Below, piece after piece: positions 8,484 through 16,676 of a DNA stretch of 44,610 bases. Made by a program: the position numbers and the translations under genes. The notes under the pieces were generated by a model. That model saw nothing but the letters and a program-made list of their open reading frames with translations. It was not told the DNA's origin and searched no databases. Origin of the DNA: Bacteroidota bacterium (GTDB taxonomy: Bacteria > Bacteroidota > Bacteroidia > Chitinophagales > Chitinophagaceae); contig JAKQGX010000032.1 of NCBI GenBank assembly GCA_029573235.1, positions 1 to 44,610 of the forward strand. Direction: 5' to 3'. Numbering within the stretch: position 1 is the first letter of the stretch; the number at the start of each line of letters is the position of its first letter.

Positions 8484-9290
8484 CTAGGATTGATAACAAT
8501 ACAGAGTAAAGTTAATCAAATCGTTGGTTAATAAATCGGGCTGTTCCAGCATGCTCATGTGCAGGCAATCGGCATAGATGCTTACAAAGCTGATAGCAGC
8601 CATAGCCCCCTGTTCCAGCAATAAAGGCATAGGGGCAATCGTTTCTTCTTTGCCGATAATCATTTGAAAAGGGCAATTCAATCCTTTGATGACCGTACGA
8701 GTGTCGCTCCGATGCATCATTGCTTCATAATAAGCTATCATACTTTCATCCGACAATTGTATGCCACGCTGCACTTGATGGGAAACAATAGCCCCTTCTG
8801 TAGCTTTAAAATGAGATGAAAAATAACTCGGTATCACTTCCCTCATAAACGCATCCTTACCACCTTTTTTGATTATTTCGATGGCTCTTAGGCGCTTTTG
8901 TTTTCGTTCATCATCATCAGCAGTTGCTGTGGAGTGTACTAACGATAATCCTTTTACATACGAAGGGTATTTTTCAGCAAATGCCAAAGCGATATACCCG
9001 CCCATAGAGTGTCCGGCTATAACCGCTTCTGTTATTCCTTCGTGGTCTAAAATGGTTTTGATGGCTATGGCTAATTGAGGTATCGAAACCGGCGTGGAAG
9101 GCAAGTGACTATCACCACTACCGGGCGTATCCATTGCAATGACGGTAAAATGCTTTGCCAAAGCTGGAATGATGCCACCCCAAAGACTGGCGCTTTCCGG
9201 AAATCCATGAAGTAGAAACAACACCTTTCCGGTTCCGTTTTTTGAATAAGCTATTTGCGAAAAATCGGAAGTCGAAATCGTAACGTTCAT
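8484..9290 (-). CDS. Alpha/beta hydrolase
   Basis: 268 residues with the alpha/beta hydrolase fold. The oxyanion-hole motif LLHGFPES sits near residues 27-34, the nucleophile elbow GHSMGG at 93-98 (Ser95), a likely acid in the IIGKEE strand, and the catalytic histidine in ADCLHMSMLEQP near the C-terminus. The family includes esterases, lactonases and C-C bond hydrolases; the substrate is not evident. No signal peptide, so cytoplasmic. It starts 9 nt after the DUF4105 gene stop and ends 11 nt before the T9SS cargo gene, implying co-transcription; no mechanistic link among the four products is obvious. Confidence 0.88.
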   Translation of the reverse strand: MNVTISTSDFSQIAYSKNGTGKVLFLLHGFPESASLWGGIIPALAKHFTVIAMDTPGSGDSHLPSTPVSIPQLAIAIKTILDHEGITEAVIAGHSMGGYIALAFAEKYPSYVKGLSLVHSTATADDDERKQKRLRAIEIIKKGGKDAFMREVIPSYFSSHFKATEGAIVSHQVQRGIQLSDESMIAYYEAMMHRSDTRTVIKGLNCPFQMIIGKEETIAPMPLLLEQGAMAAISFVSIYADCLHMSMLEQPDLLTNDLINFTLYCYQS

Positions 9291-9299
9291 AATGGCTAT

Positions 9300-10445
9300 T
9301 TACTTTTTGTGAAAACTCGTTCTTCTGTAAATGGAGCCGTACACCAATAACAGCGACAATAGTAAAGGGCTCAACTCCAGCAATGGCAATTCTTGCACTT
9401 TGAATAGATGCAATAGTAACGAAAGTAATAATAACGCAATGGCAACTACCGCATATCGTCCTTTGTTTTTATGATGCATGAAGGCTGCAATCACATTGGT
9501 AGGCAATGCCCATAGCAAATTCAAATTATTCCCGCAGGCTTGATGGTCGGTACCCCACCACATGACCAACATAAAACATCCTAAAAAACCGGTAAAAAAC
9601 AAAAGTGAAAAACGTAAGACACTGCGCACTTTTCTCCATGAAGGAATAGCCATGCTGATGATAGTGAATAGAGCAATGGCACTGGTTAGTACCAATGGAC
9701 CGTTGATACCGGCTGGCAAGGGCTTGCTCCCTTCTAATATAGTTTGTTGATGGGCTACTATGGACTTTCCATTCAGCCGAGCTCCTGCCACTCCCTTCTC
9801 TAAATAATCGGGCAAGAACATGATATCCTTGTTGGTCATCGGCTGGTCGATACGACTGCCCAAGAGCAGGTTGACACCAAAACGTTGCCAATGTACTCTA
9901 TAAAAATATTGGTTGATGATGTTTCTAAAACTGATAGACGATGCCGGCAACACTTCTGCATAAGAAAACGTACTTCCTAAAGTGCGTTCAAAAGCATCTC
10001 TGATTCGTGTGGCACAATTGTCAAAAAAGAAATCGTATTTATAATACTTATTCTCGTCTTTGGCATTATTAATAAGAAAATTGTAAAGGGCGATCTTATC
10101 ATTTCCACTCAGTTGCAATTCTTGCTCCCTAATGCTGCGCCCACTCTGTGCATACTCTTCCACAAAGTGAGGGAACGGATAGTAGGATAAGTAGTAAAGC
10201 AGTTTTCCTCTGGTGAAGTTGATTAAAAAGTTTTCATCATACCCATTGAAGGTGCCATAGTTATATACATTGTCGGTACCGGCAAGGGTATCTGTAATAC
10301 GTATGGCCGTATGCCCAAATGTTTCCCAAGGTTGCTCCCCACTACCACAAGTCAATAAGCTAATGCGCACATGGCTGCTATCGGTAGTAGCTTGGGCACG
10401 TATCGCCATTAAGAAGGCAAGTAACCAAAGGTATTTTTTTAGCAT
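9300..10445 (-). CDS. DUF4105 (Lnb N-terminal-like) protein with C-terminal membrane helices
   Basis: 381 residues. A signal peptide (LKKYLWLLAFLMAIRAQA) precedes a periplasmic DUF4105/Lnb N-terminal domain with the hallmark GEQPWETFGHTAIRI (His45), a YNYGTF strand, NFTRGKLLYYLSYYP, and FFFDNCATRIRDAFE (Cys144). The paired His and Cys suggest a papain-like thiol peptidase or amidase fold, although activity for this family has not been firmly established to my knowledge. Five hydrophobic helices follow from about residue 245. It lies 28 nt after the desaturase and 9 nt before the hydrolase on the minus strand, so it is probably in that operon. A role on lipid or lipoprotein substrates at the inner membrane would be speculative. 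Confidence 0.85.
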   Translation of the reverse strand: MLKKYLWLLAFLMAIRAQATTDSSHVRISLLTCGSGEQPWETFGHTAIRITDTLAGTDNVYNYGTFNGYDENFLINFTRGKLLYYLSYYPFPHFVEEYAQSGRSIREQELQLSGNDKIALYNFLINNAKDENKYYKYDFFFDNCATRIRDAFERTLGSTFSYAEVLPASSISFRNIINQYFYRVHWQRFGVNLLLGSRIDQPMTNKDIMFLPDYLEKGVAGARLNGKSIVAHQQTILEGSKPLPAGINGPLVLTSAIALFTIISMAIPSWRKVRSVLRFSLLFFTGFLGCFMLVMWWGTDHQACGNNLNLLWALPTNVIAAFMHHKNKGRYAVVAIALLLLSLLLHLFKVQELPLLELSPLLLSLLLVYGSIYRRTSFHKK

Positions 10446-10473
10446 AGAGACAGATGCACCCTTGAAAATAGAA

Positions 10474-11577
10474 CTAAGAATTTCCCAGTTGCTTTAGCAA
10501 ACGTCCATGCTCTTTTAATGCAGCAAAAAACGTTTTCTGCTCATAATAAGGCAATCCATATTCCTGAGCGGTTGCCTTAACGATGGGGGCTAAGTTTTTA
10601 TAGTGCAAGTGGCAGATATATGGAAACAAATGGTGCTCTATTTGTCTATTCAATCCTCCAATAAACCAATTGAGGAAACGGCTATTGGGAGAAAAATTAG
10701 CCGTATTCAACATTTGATGTACCGCCCAGCTGTTTTCCATTTTACGCTCATCCGATGGCATTGGAAACTCACAATCACCCATCACATGCGCTAATTGAAA
10801 AATACTGGAGAGTGAAAGTCCGGCTATAAAATGCATCAACAAATAAGCCAATACCACATGATACCAAGGAGCACCGGAGAATAATAGTGGCAATACCAAT
10901 GTTACCACATAGTAAAGTCCTTTGTAAATAAGTAATCGTGTTAACGCATAACGATATGTCATTTTCTCTTTGCGTAACAGCCCCAATGCTTCGTACTCTT
11001 TTAGCTGTTTAAAATCTTTTTGTGTTGACCATAAAATGGTGAGCATACCGTATAAAAACCAAGCATAAATATGTTGAAATCTATGAAAGCCATATTTCTT
11101 TTGCGTGGGTGAAAAACGCAGTAAAATACCCGCATCAATATCCTGATCCAGCCCGTCAATATTGGTATAAGTGTGGTGTAAGATGTTGTGCTGAATGCGC
11201 CAATTAACATCATACCCCCCCACTAGCATAATCATCTTGCCCATGTGCTTATTCAGCGTTTTGTTGCCGGAGTATGCATCGTGATTGGAGTCGTGCATTA
11301 CAGAACAACCAATGCCCACCATACCCAAGCCCATCATCACCCAAGTAGCATAAAACAACCACAAGTTAGTAGCAGCATAGCCGGAAATTACAAATGCCAG
11401 AGGTAGCAAATACATTAACAACATCACAACGGTTTTCCATTTCATAGAACTGTTGCCGTACATTTCCAAGTTATTATCCTTGAAGTAAGCATCCACCCTT
11501 GCCTTTAGTGTATCAAAAAAACCAGCCTTATCTTTAGGAGCAAATTTTACTAAGCTCAGCTTTTGCGTAGATTCCAA
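10474..11577 (-). CDS. Membrane fatty acid desaturase (acyl-lipid/acyl-CoA type)
   Basis: 367 residues with the three histidine boxes of di-iron membrane desaturases: HDSNHD (residues 95-100), HNILHH (130-135) and QIEHH about 50 residues before the end. The Gln-start third box is typical of front-end desaturases (delta-5/delta-6 type, linoleoyl-CoA-like annotation); there is no fused cytochrome b5 domain. About four membrane helices flank the boxes. It introduces a double bond into membrane fatty acids using O2 and an external electron donor; regiospecificity cannot be read from the sequence. The start is a TTG at 11577, as no ATG precedes the conserved region. It heads a four-gene minus-strand run and has a -7 box 16 nt upstream. 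Confidence 0.9.
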   Translation of the reverse strand: MESTQKLSLVKFAPKDKAGFFDTLKARVDAYFKDNNLEMYGNSSMKWKTVVMLLMYLLPLAFVISGYAATNLWLFYATWVMMGLGMVGIGCSVMHDSNHDAYSGNKTLNKHMGKMIMLVGGYDVNWRIQHNILHHTYTNIDGLDQDIDAGILLRFSPTQKKYGFHRFQHIYAWFLYGMLTILWSTQKDFKQLKEYEALGLLRKEKMTYRYALTRLLIYKGLYYVVTLVLPLLFSGAPWYHVVLAYLLMHFIAGLSLSSIFQLAHVMGDCEFPMPSDERKMENSWAVHQMLNTANFSPNSRFLNWFIGGLNRQIEHHLFPYICHLHYKNLAPIVKATAQEYGLPYYEQKTFFAALKEHGRLLKQLGNS

Positions 11578-11593
11578 TATTGAAAAATTTTCG

Positions 11594-11601
11594 CAAAGGT
11601 A
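11594..11601 (-). promoter_or_regulatory. Candidate -7 box for the desaturase operon
   Basis: Minus-strand TACCTTTG fits TAnnTTTG and would place the transcription start roughly 10 nt before the TTG start codon of the desaturase. The same eight bases form the box of sucD. No clear -33 element. Confidence 0.4.
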
Positions 11602-11722
11602 TCTAAAAATAACTAGAATAAAGGAGCTAATAATTGGAGAGAAGGTTCCGATTGCAGAACCACAAAAAGACTTCCCACAAAGGATTTCGGAGATATTCTT
11701 AACCCAAAATGGATACCGGTTG

Positions 11723-11730
11723 TAGCTTTG
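11723..11730 (+). promoter_or_regulatory. Candidate -7 box for the TonB-domain lipoprotein
   Basis: TAGCTTTG fits TAnnTTTG. It ends only 7 nt before the ATG at 11738, so transcription would begin at or next to the start codon. Confidence 0.4.
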
Positions 11731-11737
11731 TTCTCAA

Positions 11738-12148
11738 ATGAAAATAGTGTTGAGCTTTCGTAATCTTTTGTGGGCATTGTGGTTCGTTGGTATCGCCTTC
11801 GGATGCACTTCCATAAAATCAGTATCCTCCCAACCCACCGTTGAAAATGCAGACCAACCTCCGGAGTTTGTAGGCGGAGAGGACAAGTTATATGATTTCA
11901 TTAGTGCTACTATGAAGTTTCCTCAAGATGCCGTAAATGCAGGAGTAGAAGGCAAAGTACTTGTTCAATTTGTCGTATTGAAAGATGGTCAAATCGTTGA
12001 TGCCATGATTCAAAAATCCATTCACCCCTCCTTGGATAAAGAAGCCCTACGTATCGTACGCGCCATGCCGCCATGGCAACCCGGCAAAAAGAATGGCACC
12101 GCCGTAAACACTCGATACTCCTTGTCTATTGCATTTGAGTTTAAGTAA
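11738..12148 (+). CDS. Lipoprotein consisting of a TonB C-terminal domain
   Basis: 136 residues. The N-terminus ends in the lipobox GIAFGC (Cys23), predicting a signal peptidase II-processed lipoprotein. After a short linker, the rest is a TonB C-terminal domain (PF03544): PEFVGGEDKLYDFI, MKFPQDAVNAGVEGKVLVQFVV, and the WQPGKKNGTAVNTRYSLSIAFEFK end. A true TonB needs an N-terminal membrane helix that contacts ExbB/ExbD and a long periplasm-spanning linker; neither is present. It is therefore unlikely to be a normal energy transducer. It could instead contact TonB-dependent receptors passively or serve as a structural module. It is convergent with the TPR gene and shares its terminator region. 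Confidence 0.85.
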   Translation: MKIVLSFRNLLWALWFVGIAFGCTSIKSVSSQPTVENADQPPEFVGGEDKLYDFISATMKFPQDAVNAGVEGKVLVQFVVLKDGQIVDAMIQKSIHPSLDKEALRIVRAMPPWQPGKKNGTAVNTRYSLSIAFEFK

Positions 12149-12189
12149 TGAGGAGGAAACGATGAAACAATCGTTGATAATACCCTCAT

Positions 12190-12224
12190 AAAAAAACACT
12201 CCATCCTTATCGAATGGAGTGTTT
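12190..12224 (-). terminator. Intrinsic terminator of the TPR gene
   Basis: An 11-bp perfect stem, 12194-12204 against 12214-12224 (core ACACTCCAT), with a 9-nt loop. On the minus strand the stem runs into a tract of seven T (12190-12196, partly inside the stem), 19 nt after the TPR gene stop. It lies between convergent genes and may also stop plus-strand readthrough, though the plus side lacks a strong T tract. Confidence 0.8.
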
Positions 12225-12242
12225 CAGCATAAGAACCAAAGT

Positions 12243-13505
12243 TTATTTCAAGGCTTCAAGTTTCTTTTTCAAATCAGTTGCTTTTTGAAAGTTGTTTTGT
12301 TTCGCATAAATTTCTTTTGCCGCTACTAAGGTAGCTTGGTAGCTATTAAAATCTTCTGTGGCCAATTTCTTTCCGATAGGCTCCCATATTGCAATTGCTT
12401 TTTCAAATTGAGGCAGGGCTTTATTAAACCATTCGTCTCTTTCTGCTTTTAGCACATCATATTTCTTGATTTCAGCATTTGAGCTACCCAATTTGTTCAT
12501 TTCTTCGTTGATACCCACGGCGCGGTTAAAGTACAAAGCGCCATAGTTGTAATACACTTCTGCTTTATTGGGGGCTGCTTTGGTCGTGTTTTCATAAGCG
12601 GCTTCCGCTTTTGCAAAGGTTTCTTTGTAGTTGGCAGGTTTGGGAAGATCTTTGCCATCTTTACTTTTAGGATTGGCCATATTGTCGTAGGTTACTGCCA
12701 GGTTAAACAACAGATCCGGATTAGAAGGATCGGCTTTAATAGCGTCCTCTAATTTGTTCATCAATGTTTCAATTTTGTTGGTGCGCACATAGTAGTTCAG
12801 CTCTCTGTTGATGATGCTTTGCTCCTTCGGATAGGCAGCCTTTGCTTCGTTGATCGTGGCTAATAAATTGGCATCATCATTTTTCAATTCGTAAATATCT
12901 GCCACCATCAAAAAGTTTCTGGGATCTTTTACAATGGGATCTGTTTTAGCTTTTAATAAGAGGGGCAGTGCTAAGTCAGGCTGATTGTTGTAATAAGCTG
13001 CATAACCTTGATAGGTAGCCGACTGGCGAGCTAGTGTATCAAATATTTTATTGGAGCCAAAGCGTTTGCCATCTTCTAAATTAAAGATGTTGACTACTTC
13101 ACCAAAATGTTTGTATGCATTCGCATAGTCTTGCTTGTTGTAAGCCGCATTACCATCGTTAAAGTTGTAAAGGGTAACCGAAAGTAGCTTCTTGTTTACA
13201 TCTTCCTTTTCGTAAGTGGGCTTTAGAGCTATTACTTTCTTTAATGATGCAGCGGCTTCTTCGTAATATTTTTTGCCTTCATTACCGGGTGCTTGTTGCA
13301 TGGCTAAGTACACCAAACCACGCGTATTCCAAGCAGCAGGGTCGTCTTGTGTTTCGGGGTTGGCTACGGCAGCGTCAATTGTTTTTTGAGCAGTAGCATA
13401 GTCTTTGTCGGCTAAGGCATTGCGGGCAGCTTTGATGGTCGATTTTTGTGCATGTGCCAGGGTCGTCATCAGCGCCGCAGCAACTATCAGTGTCATTTTT
13501 CTCAT
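12243..13505 (-). CDS. Exported TPR-repeat protein
   Basis: 420 residues. MRKMTLIVAAALMTTLAHAQ is a signal peptide with an AHA-Q cleavage site. The mature protein is a solenoid of tetratricopeptide-like helix pairs, for example AAWNTRGLVYLAMQ, FNDGNAAYNKQDYANAYKHFGEV, TYQGYAAYYNNQPDLALPLLLKA and AEVYYNYGALYFNRAVG. It is Lys/Ala-rich and probably periplasmic or attached to the inner face of the outer membrane, acting as a protein-protein scaffold; the partner is unknown. It is flanked by a terminator downstream and a -7 box about 80 nt upstream, so it appears monocistronic. Confidence 0.85.
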   Translation of the reverse strand: MRKMTLIVAAALMTTLAHAQKSTIKAARNALADKDYATAQKTIDAAVANPETQDDPAAWNTRGLVYLAMQQAPGNEGKKYYEEAAASLKKVIALKPTYEKEDVNKKLLSVTLYNFNDGNAAYNKQDYANAYKHFGEVVNIFNLEDGKRFGSNKIFDTLARQSATYQGYAAYYNNQPDLALPLLLKAKTDPIVKDPRNFLMVADIYELKNDDANLLATINEAKAAYPKEQSIINRELNYYVRTNKIETLMNKLEDAIKADPSNPDLLFNLAVTYDNMANPKSKDGKDLPKPANYKETFAKAEAAYENTTKAAPNKAEVYYNYGALYFNRAVGINEEMNKLGSSNAEIKKYDVLKAERDEWFNKALPQFEKAIAIWEPIGKKLATEDFNSYQATLVAAKEIYAKQNNFQKATDLKKKLEALK

Positions 13506-13583
13506 AACTATTATTATTAATTCAGTGGGTATCTATGGATGCGAAAATTAGTCCAATTATGATGGCTGTATAAAAACGAGTGG

Positions 13584-13591
13584 CAAAATTA
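13584..13591 (-). promoter_or_regulatory. Candidate -7 box for the TPR gene
   Basis: Minus-strand TAATTTTG fits TAnnTTTG; the resulting leader would be roughly 75 nt. No clear -33 element. Confidence 0.3.
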
Positions 13592-13620
13592 GTAATTATT
13601 TAGCAGGACAAGCGCGTCCT

Positions 13621-14703
13621 CTATTCTTTCATCATCATCAAATAGGCTTTAATGAATCCATCTAACTCACCATCCATCACGGGACCCACATTGCCTACTT
13701 CATAATCGGTGCGGTGGTCTTTTATCATCTTGTACGGATGAAAAACATAAGAGCGTATCTGTGAACCCCATTCAATTTTTTTCTTATTGGCATTAGCCGC
13801 ATTTTTTACCTCCTCTCGTTTTCGCAGTTCTTCTTCATACAAGCGGCTCTTCAGCATGGTCATAGCTTTTTCTCGGTTCTCGCCTTGTGTGCGCGCCTGC
13901 TGGCATTCTACGATGATGCCCGTTGGAAGGTGCTTTAGTCGCACGGCGGTTTCTACTTTGTTTACATTTTGCCCACCGGCACCTCCCGACCGAGAGAACG
14001 ACCACTCGATATCCGAAGGACTCACTTCAATTTCGATGGTATCATCAATGAGCGGATATACAAACACCGACGCGAAAGAAGTGTGTCTGCGTGCATTGCT
14101 GTCAAAGGGCGAAATGCGCACCAAACGATGCACCCCACTCTCTGCCTTTAGCAATCCATACGCAAAGGCTCCTGAAAATTCTAATGTAGCTTGTTTGATA
14201 CCGGCACCATCACCATATTGTACATCTACTTCCATCACCTTCCAACCTTGCTTTTCGCCATACATACGATACATACGCAACAGCATCTCTGCCCAATCTT
14301 GGCTTTCGGTGCCGCCCGCGCCAGAGTTGATAACCATTTGGGCGGTCATCTCATCTTCGGGTTCGTTTAAGGTGGATTTAAATTCCAAATCATCTACCAT
14401 CCTCATTGCTTCATCATACACAGTCTTTGCTTCCTCTTCAGTGGCTTCACCTTCTTTCCAAAAATCAAACAATACAGCAAAGTCTTCTACAGAGGCTTGC
14501 ACCGATTCATACAACTCTATCCAATAATTATTAATCTTTATTTCTTTCAGAATGCCGGTAGCACGCACGTTGTCATCCCAAAAACCGGGCGATAACGATA
14601 GCTGACGGTCGTTTTCATTTTTTATTTTTCGGTCTTCAATATTCAAAAAACGATGCAATTGTTGCACTCGTTCACGCATTTCTTTCAGTTGCTCGATGGT
14701 CAT
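13621..14703 (-). CDS. prfB: Peptide chain release factor 2
   Basis: 360 residues from the ATG at 14703 ([16 protein letters not shown]), the usual RF2 N-terminus in the phylum; an in-frame ATG at 14757 would add a non-conserved 18-residue tail. The stop-codon recognition tripeptide SPF (residues 198-200, in [16 protein letters not shown]) marks it as RF2, reading UGA and UAA. The GGQ motif (243-245, in [17 protein letters not shown]) triggers peptidyl-tRNA hydrolysis. The segment where many bacteria have an autoregulatory +1 frameshift reads continuously here as [10 protein letters not shown], so there is no programmed frameshift and no UGA-based feedback. It follows the GtrA-family gene by 75 nt on the same strand. 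Confidence 0.96.
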   Translation of the reverse strand: MTIEQLKEMRERVQQLHRFLNIEDRKIKNENDRQLSLSPGFWDDNVRATGILKEIKINNYWIELYESVQASVEDFAVLFDFWKEGEATEEEAKTVYDEAMRMVDDLEFKSTLNEPEDEMTAQMVINSGAGGTESQDWAEMLLRMYRMYGEKQGWKVMEVDVQYGDGAGIKQATLEFSGAFAYGLLKAESGVHRLVRISPFDSNARRHTSFASVFVYPLIDDTIEIEVSPSDIEWSFSRSGGAGGQNVNKVETAVRLKHLPTGIIVECQQARTQGENREKAMTMLKSRLYEEELRKREEVKNAANANKKKIEWGSQIRSYVFHPYKMIKDHRTDYEVGNVGPVMDGELDGFIKAYLMMMKE

Positions 14704-14778
14704 AAGGGAAACGTAAAATAAAGATGTATTAAGGGGGGTATTAGCACCGTTGGACACTCCATAGTATTTACCGAATCG

Positions 14779-15294
14779 TCACTCTACACTATCCGAGTTT
14801 TCGGCATATACTTCTTTTACTTTGAAGGTAAAATTTCGTTGTGAGATATAGCTGAATACGGCTACAATAGCGGTAGTAATAATCTTTGCAGGCGTAGGGT
14901 ACAAATGGCACCATTCTACAAAGAACTTCAGGAATACATAGTTGAGCAGGATATTGATGGCTACCAACACCGCATACCGAAACAATTGTACGCGCCCTTT
15001 TAAATTAGACTCCGTGAAGACCACATACTTCGAAAGCAGAAACCCCAAGGGGAAACTGATTGAAAACGAAATTAGAAAGGCGGCAATATGGGGTGATATG
15101 GTGATAAAACTCAAATCAACGGGTTGTTTTGCCAAGATAAAATTGTAGCTGATGAAGTAAATGAGAATGTCTAAAACCGTATTGGAGCCGCCACAAGCCA
15201 AGTAGCGAAAGGTTTGCAAGTCTATCCACTTTACAAAGGGCTTATGAAAAAAATCAATAATTCCCGTGATGATATTTCGAGCACCAATAATCAA
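14779..15294 (-). CDS. GtrA-family membrane protein
   Basis: 171 residues with four hydrophobic segments, the GtrA/DPMS2-like family topology (PF04138). The domain opens with LQTFRYLACGGSNTVLDILIYF and contains the SFPLGFLLSKYVVF segment. Members are thought to help move or present polyprenyl-linked sugars across the inner membrane for decoration of O-antigen, teichoic acid or exopolysaccharide. The partner glycosyltransferase is not adjacent here. No ATG is available in frame, so the TTG at 15294 is taken as the start; a TACTTTTG box lies 23 nt upstream. It precedes prfB by 75 nt and might be co-transcribed with it. Confidence 0.85.
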   Translation of the reverse strand: MIIGARNIITGIIDFFHKPFVKWIDLQTFRYLACGGSNTVLDILIYFISYNFILAKQPVDLSFITISPHIAAFLISFSISFPLGFLLSKYVVFTESNLKGRVQLFRYAVLVAINILLNYVFLKFFVEWCHLYPTPAKIITTAIVAVFSYISQRNFTFKVKEVYAENSDSVE

Positions 15295-15317
15295 ACTACA
15301 ATTAAAAAATAGTGGCG

Positions 15318-15325
15318 CAAAAGTA
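15318..15325 (-). promoter_or_regulatory. Candidate -7 box for the GtrA-family gene
   Basis: Minus-strand TACTTTTG fits TAnnTTTG and gives a leader of about 17 nt before the TTG start. It supports the choice of that unusual start codon. Confidence 0.35.
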
Positions 15326-15462
15326 GGTATTAAAGTTCTTATTTGTGTGCTGAAGAGAAACCCAACTTGTTAAAAAAACAATCGAAGAAAAACCGCGACG
15401 TACACTTACTATCACAAAAACAAGTTAGACGTGTGGCATCATACCATGTCTCTGAAATAATA

Positions 15463-15491
15463 TAGCGCCCAAGGGGAAACCGTGGGCGCTA
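15463..15491 (-). terminator. Hairpin terminator of sucD
   Basis: A perfect 9-bp GC-rich stem (TAGCGCCCA at 15463-15471 with TGGGCGCTA at 15483-15491) lies 34 nt after the sucD stop. On the minus strand it is followed by TATTATTTC, a weak T-rich tract, so termination may be partial or need other factors. Confidence 0.65.
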
Positions 15492-15525
15492 ATCCTTATG
15501 AAAGATAAAGATGTTTATTGCTTTA

Positions 15526-16407
15526 TTATGCGAGTTCTTTTTTTAGAACGGCTGCCATTGTCTTTCCGATGTCGGCAGGGCTGGCTACCACGTGGATGCC
15601 GCACTCGCTCATGATTTTCATCTTGGCTGCTGCGGTATCATCTGCACCACCAATGATGGCTCCGGCATGACCCATACGACGACCGGGAGGCGCTGTTTGT
15701 CCGGCGATGAACCCTACAACGGGTTTTCTCATGTTGTCTTTCAACCAACGAGCCGCTTCAGCTTCCATGTTTCCGCCAATTTCACCAATCATGATGATGC
15801 CTTCTGTTTCATCATCATTCATCAACAACTCTACCGCTTCTTTGGTAGTAGTGCCAATGATGGGATCACCACCAATACCGATGGCAGTAGAAATTCCCAA
15901 ACCGGCTTTTACTGCTTGGTCAGCAGCTTCGTATGTCAACGTTCCGGATTTAGAAACGATACCAATACGACCTTTTTTGAAAATAAAGCCCGGCATGATG
16001 CCCACTTTGGCTTCGTCAGAGGTGATAACACCCGGACAGTTCGGACCTATCAAGCGGCAATTTTTACCGTTGAGGTAAGCACGTGCCTTCACCATATCTT
16101 GTACCGGAATACCTTCGGTAATACAAATAATCACTTTTATACCTGCATCAGCAGCTTCCATAATAGCATCAGCAGCAAAAGCCGGCGGAACGAATATGAT
16201 GGAAACATCAGCACCGGTAGCGGTTACAGCATCTTGAACAGTATTAAAAACCGGCTTATCCAAATGCAGGCTGCCACCTTTGCCCGGTGTAACGCCGCCC
16301 ACTACTTGCGTACCGTATTCAATCATTTGCGAAGCGTGGAAGGTACCTTCTGAACCGGTAAAACCTTGCACGATGACTTTGGAATTTTTATTTACTAAAA
16401 CTGACAT
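15526..16407 (-). CDS. sucD: Succinyl-CoA ligase (ADP-forming) subunit alpha
   Basis: 293 residues, full length. The enzyme makes succinyl-CoA from succinate, CoA and ATP, or runs in reverse in the TCA cycle, as a heterodimer or heterotetramer with SucC. The N-terminal CoA-binding domain is seen in [22 protein letters not shown] and GGVTPGKGG. The phosphorylated active-site histidine is His247 in [12 protein letters not shown], and the [10 protein letters not shown] segment is conserved. sucC is not adjacent, which is common in Bacteroidota. Both halves of a Bacteroidota promoter lie upstream and a hairpin downstream, so it is a single-gene transcript. Confidence 0.97.
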   Translation of the reverse strand: MSVLVNKNSKVIVQGFTGSEGTFHASQMIEYGTQVVGGVTPGKGGSLHLDKPVFNTVQDAVTATGADVSIIFVPPAFAADAIMEAADAGIKVIICITEGIPVQDMVKARAYLNGKNCRLIGPNCPGVITSDEAKVGIMPGFIFKKGRIGIVSKSGTLTYEAADQAVKAGLGISTAIGIGGDPIIGTTTKEAVELLMNDDETEGIIMIGEIGGNMEAEAARWLKDNMRKPVVGFIAGQTAPPGRRMGHAGAIIGGADDTAAAKMKIMSECGIHVVASPADIGKTMAAVLKKELA

Positions 16408-16434
16408 GATGTGTTTCGAAATTTTTTACGGTCG

Positions 16435-16466
16435 CAAAGGTAAATTTATATAGCGTATATCCCAAA
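16435..16466 (-). promoter_or_regulatory. Promoter of sucD
   Basis: On the minus strand, TTTG (16463-16466), a 20-nt spacer, then TACCTTTG (16435-16442) matches the Bacteroidota sigma-70 consensus TTTG-N19/20-TAnnTTTG. It is the best two-part promoter in the window and predicts a leader of about 20 nt. Confidence 0.6.
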
Positions 16467-16611
16467 TTCCGTGTAAATGTCTTGAATCGACGATGTGTAT
16501 TGAAATTAACCGGAGAAATGACAAACCCTTTTCTCTCCATCAACGTCTTATATAATCAAAGCAGAAAAACATTCTTGTCTAAGAAATGGTTAGTTCAGTT
16601 TTTGTAATGGG

Positions 16612-16660
16612 TAATCAACATTGATTATAGAGATTTGGTTTCTACCGAATCTCTTTTTTT
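16612..16660 (+). terminator. Plus-strand intrinsic terminator without an assigned gene
   Basis: A 10-bp stem with one wobble pair (16629-16638 with 16645-16654, loop TTTCTA) is followed directly by seven T (16654-16660) on the plus strand. A smaller perfect hairpin TAATCA-ACAT-TGATTA (16612-16627) precedes it. Both flanking genes are on the minus strand; for them the T tract would be on the wrong side. It may end an unannotated small RNA read from the 16440-16610 interval. Confidence 0.5.
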
Positions 16661-16676
16661 ATTGCCAATTTTTACA

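Noticed and set aside
13787-14527. 246-residue plus-strand open frame
   Set aside because: It is antisense to prfB, whose GGQ and SPF motifs are intact; Ser/Thr/Phe-rich low-information product.
14640-14660. Possible prfB programmed frameshift site
   Set aside because: The reading frame is continuous through the segment with no in-frame stop, so no shift is needed.
15592-16353. 253-residue plus-strand open frame
   Set aside because: It is the antisense shadow of sucD.
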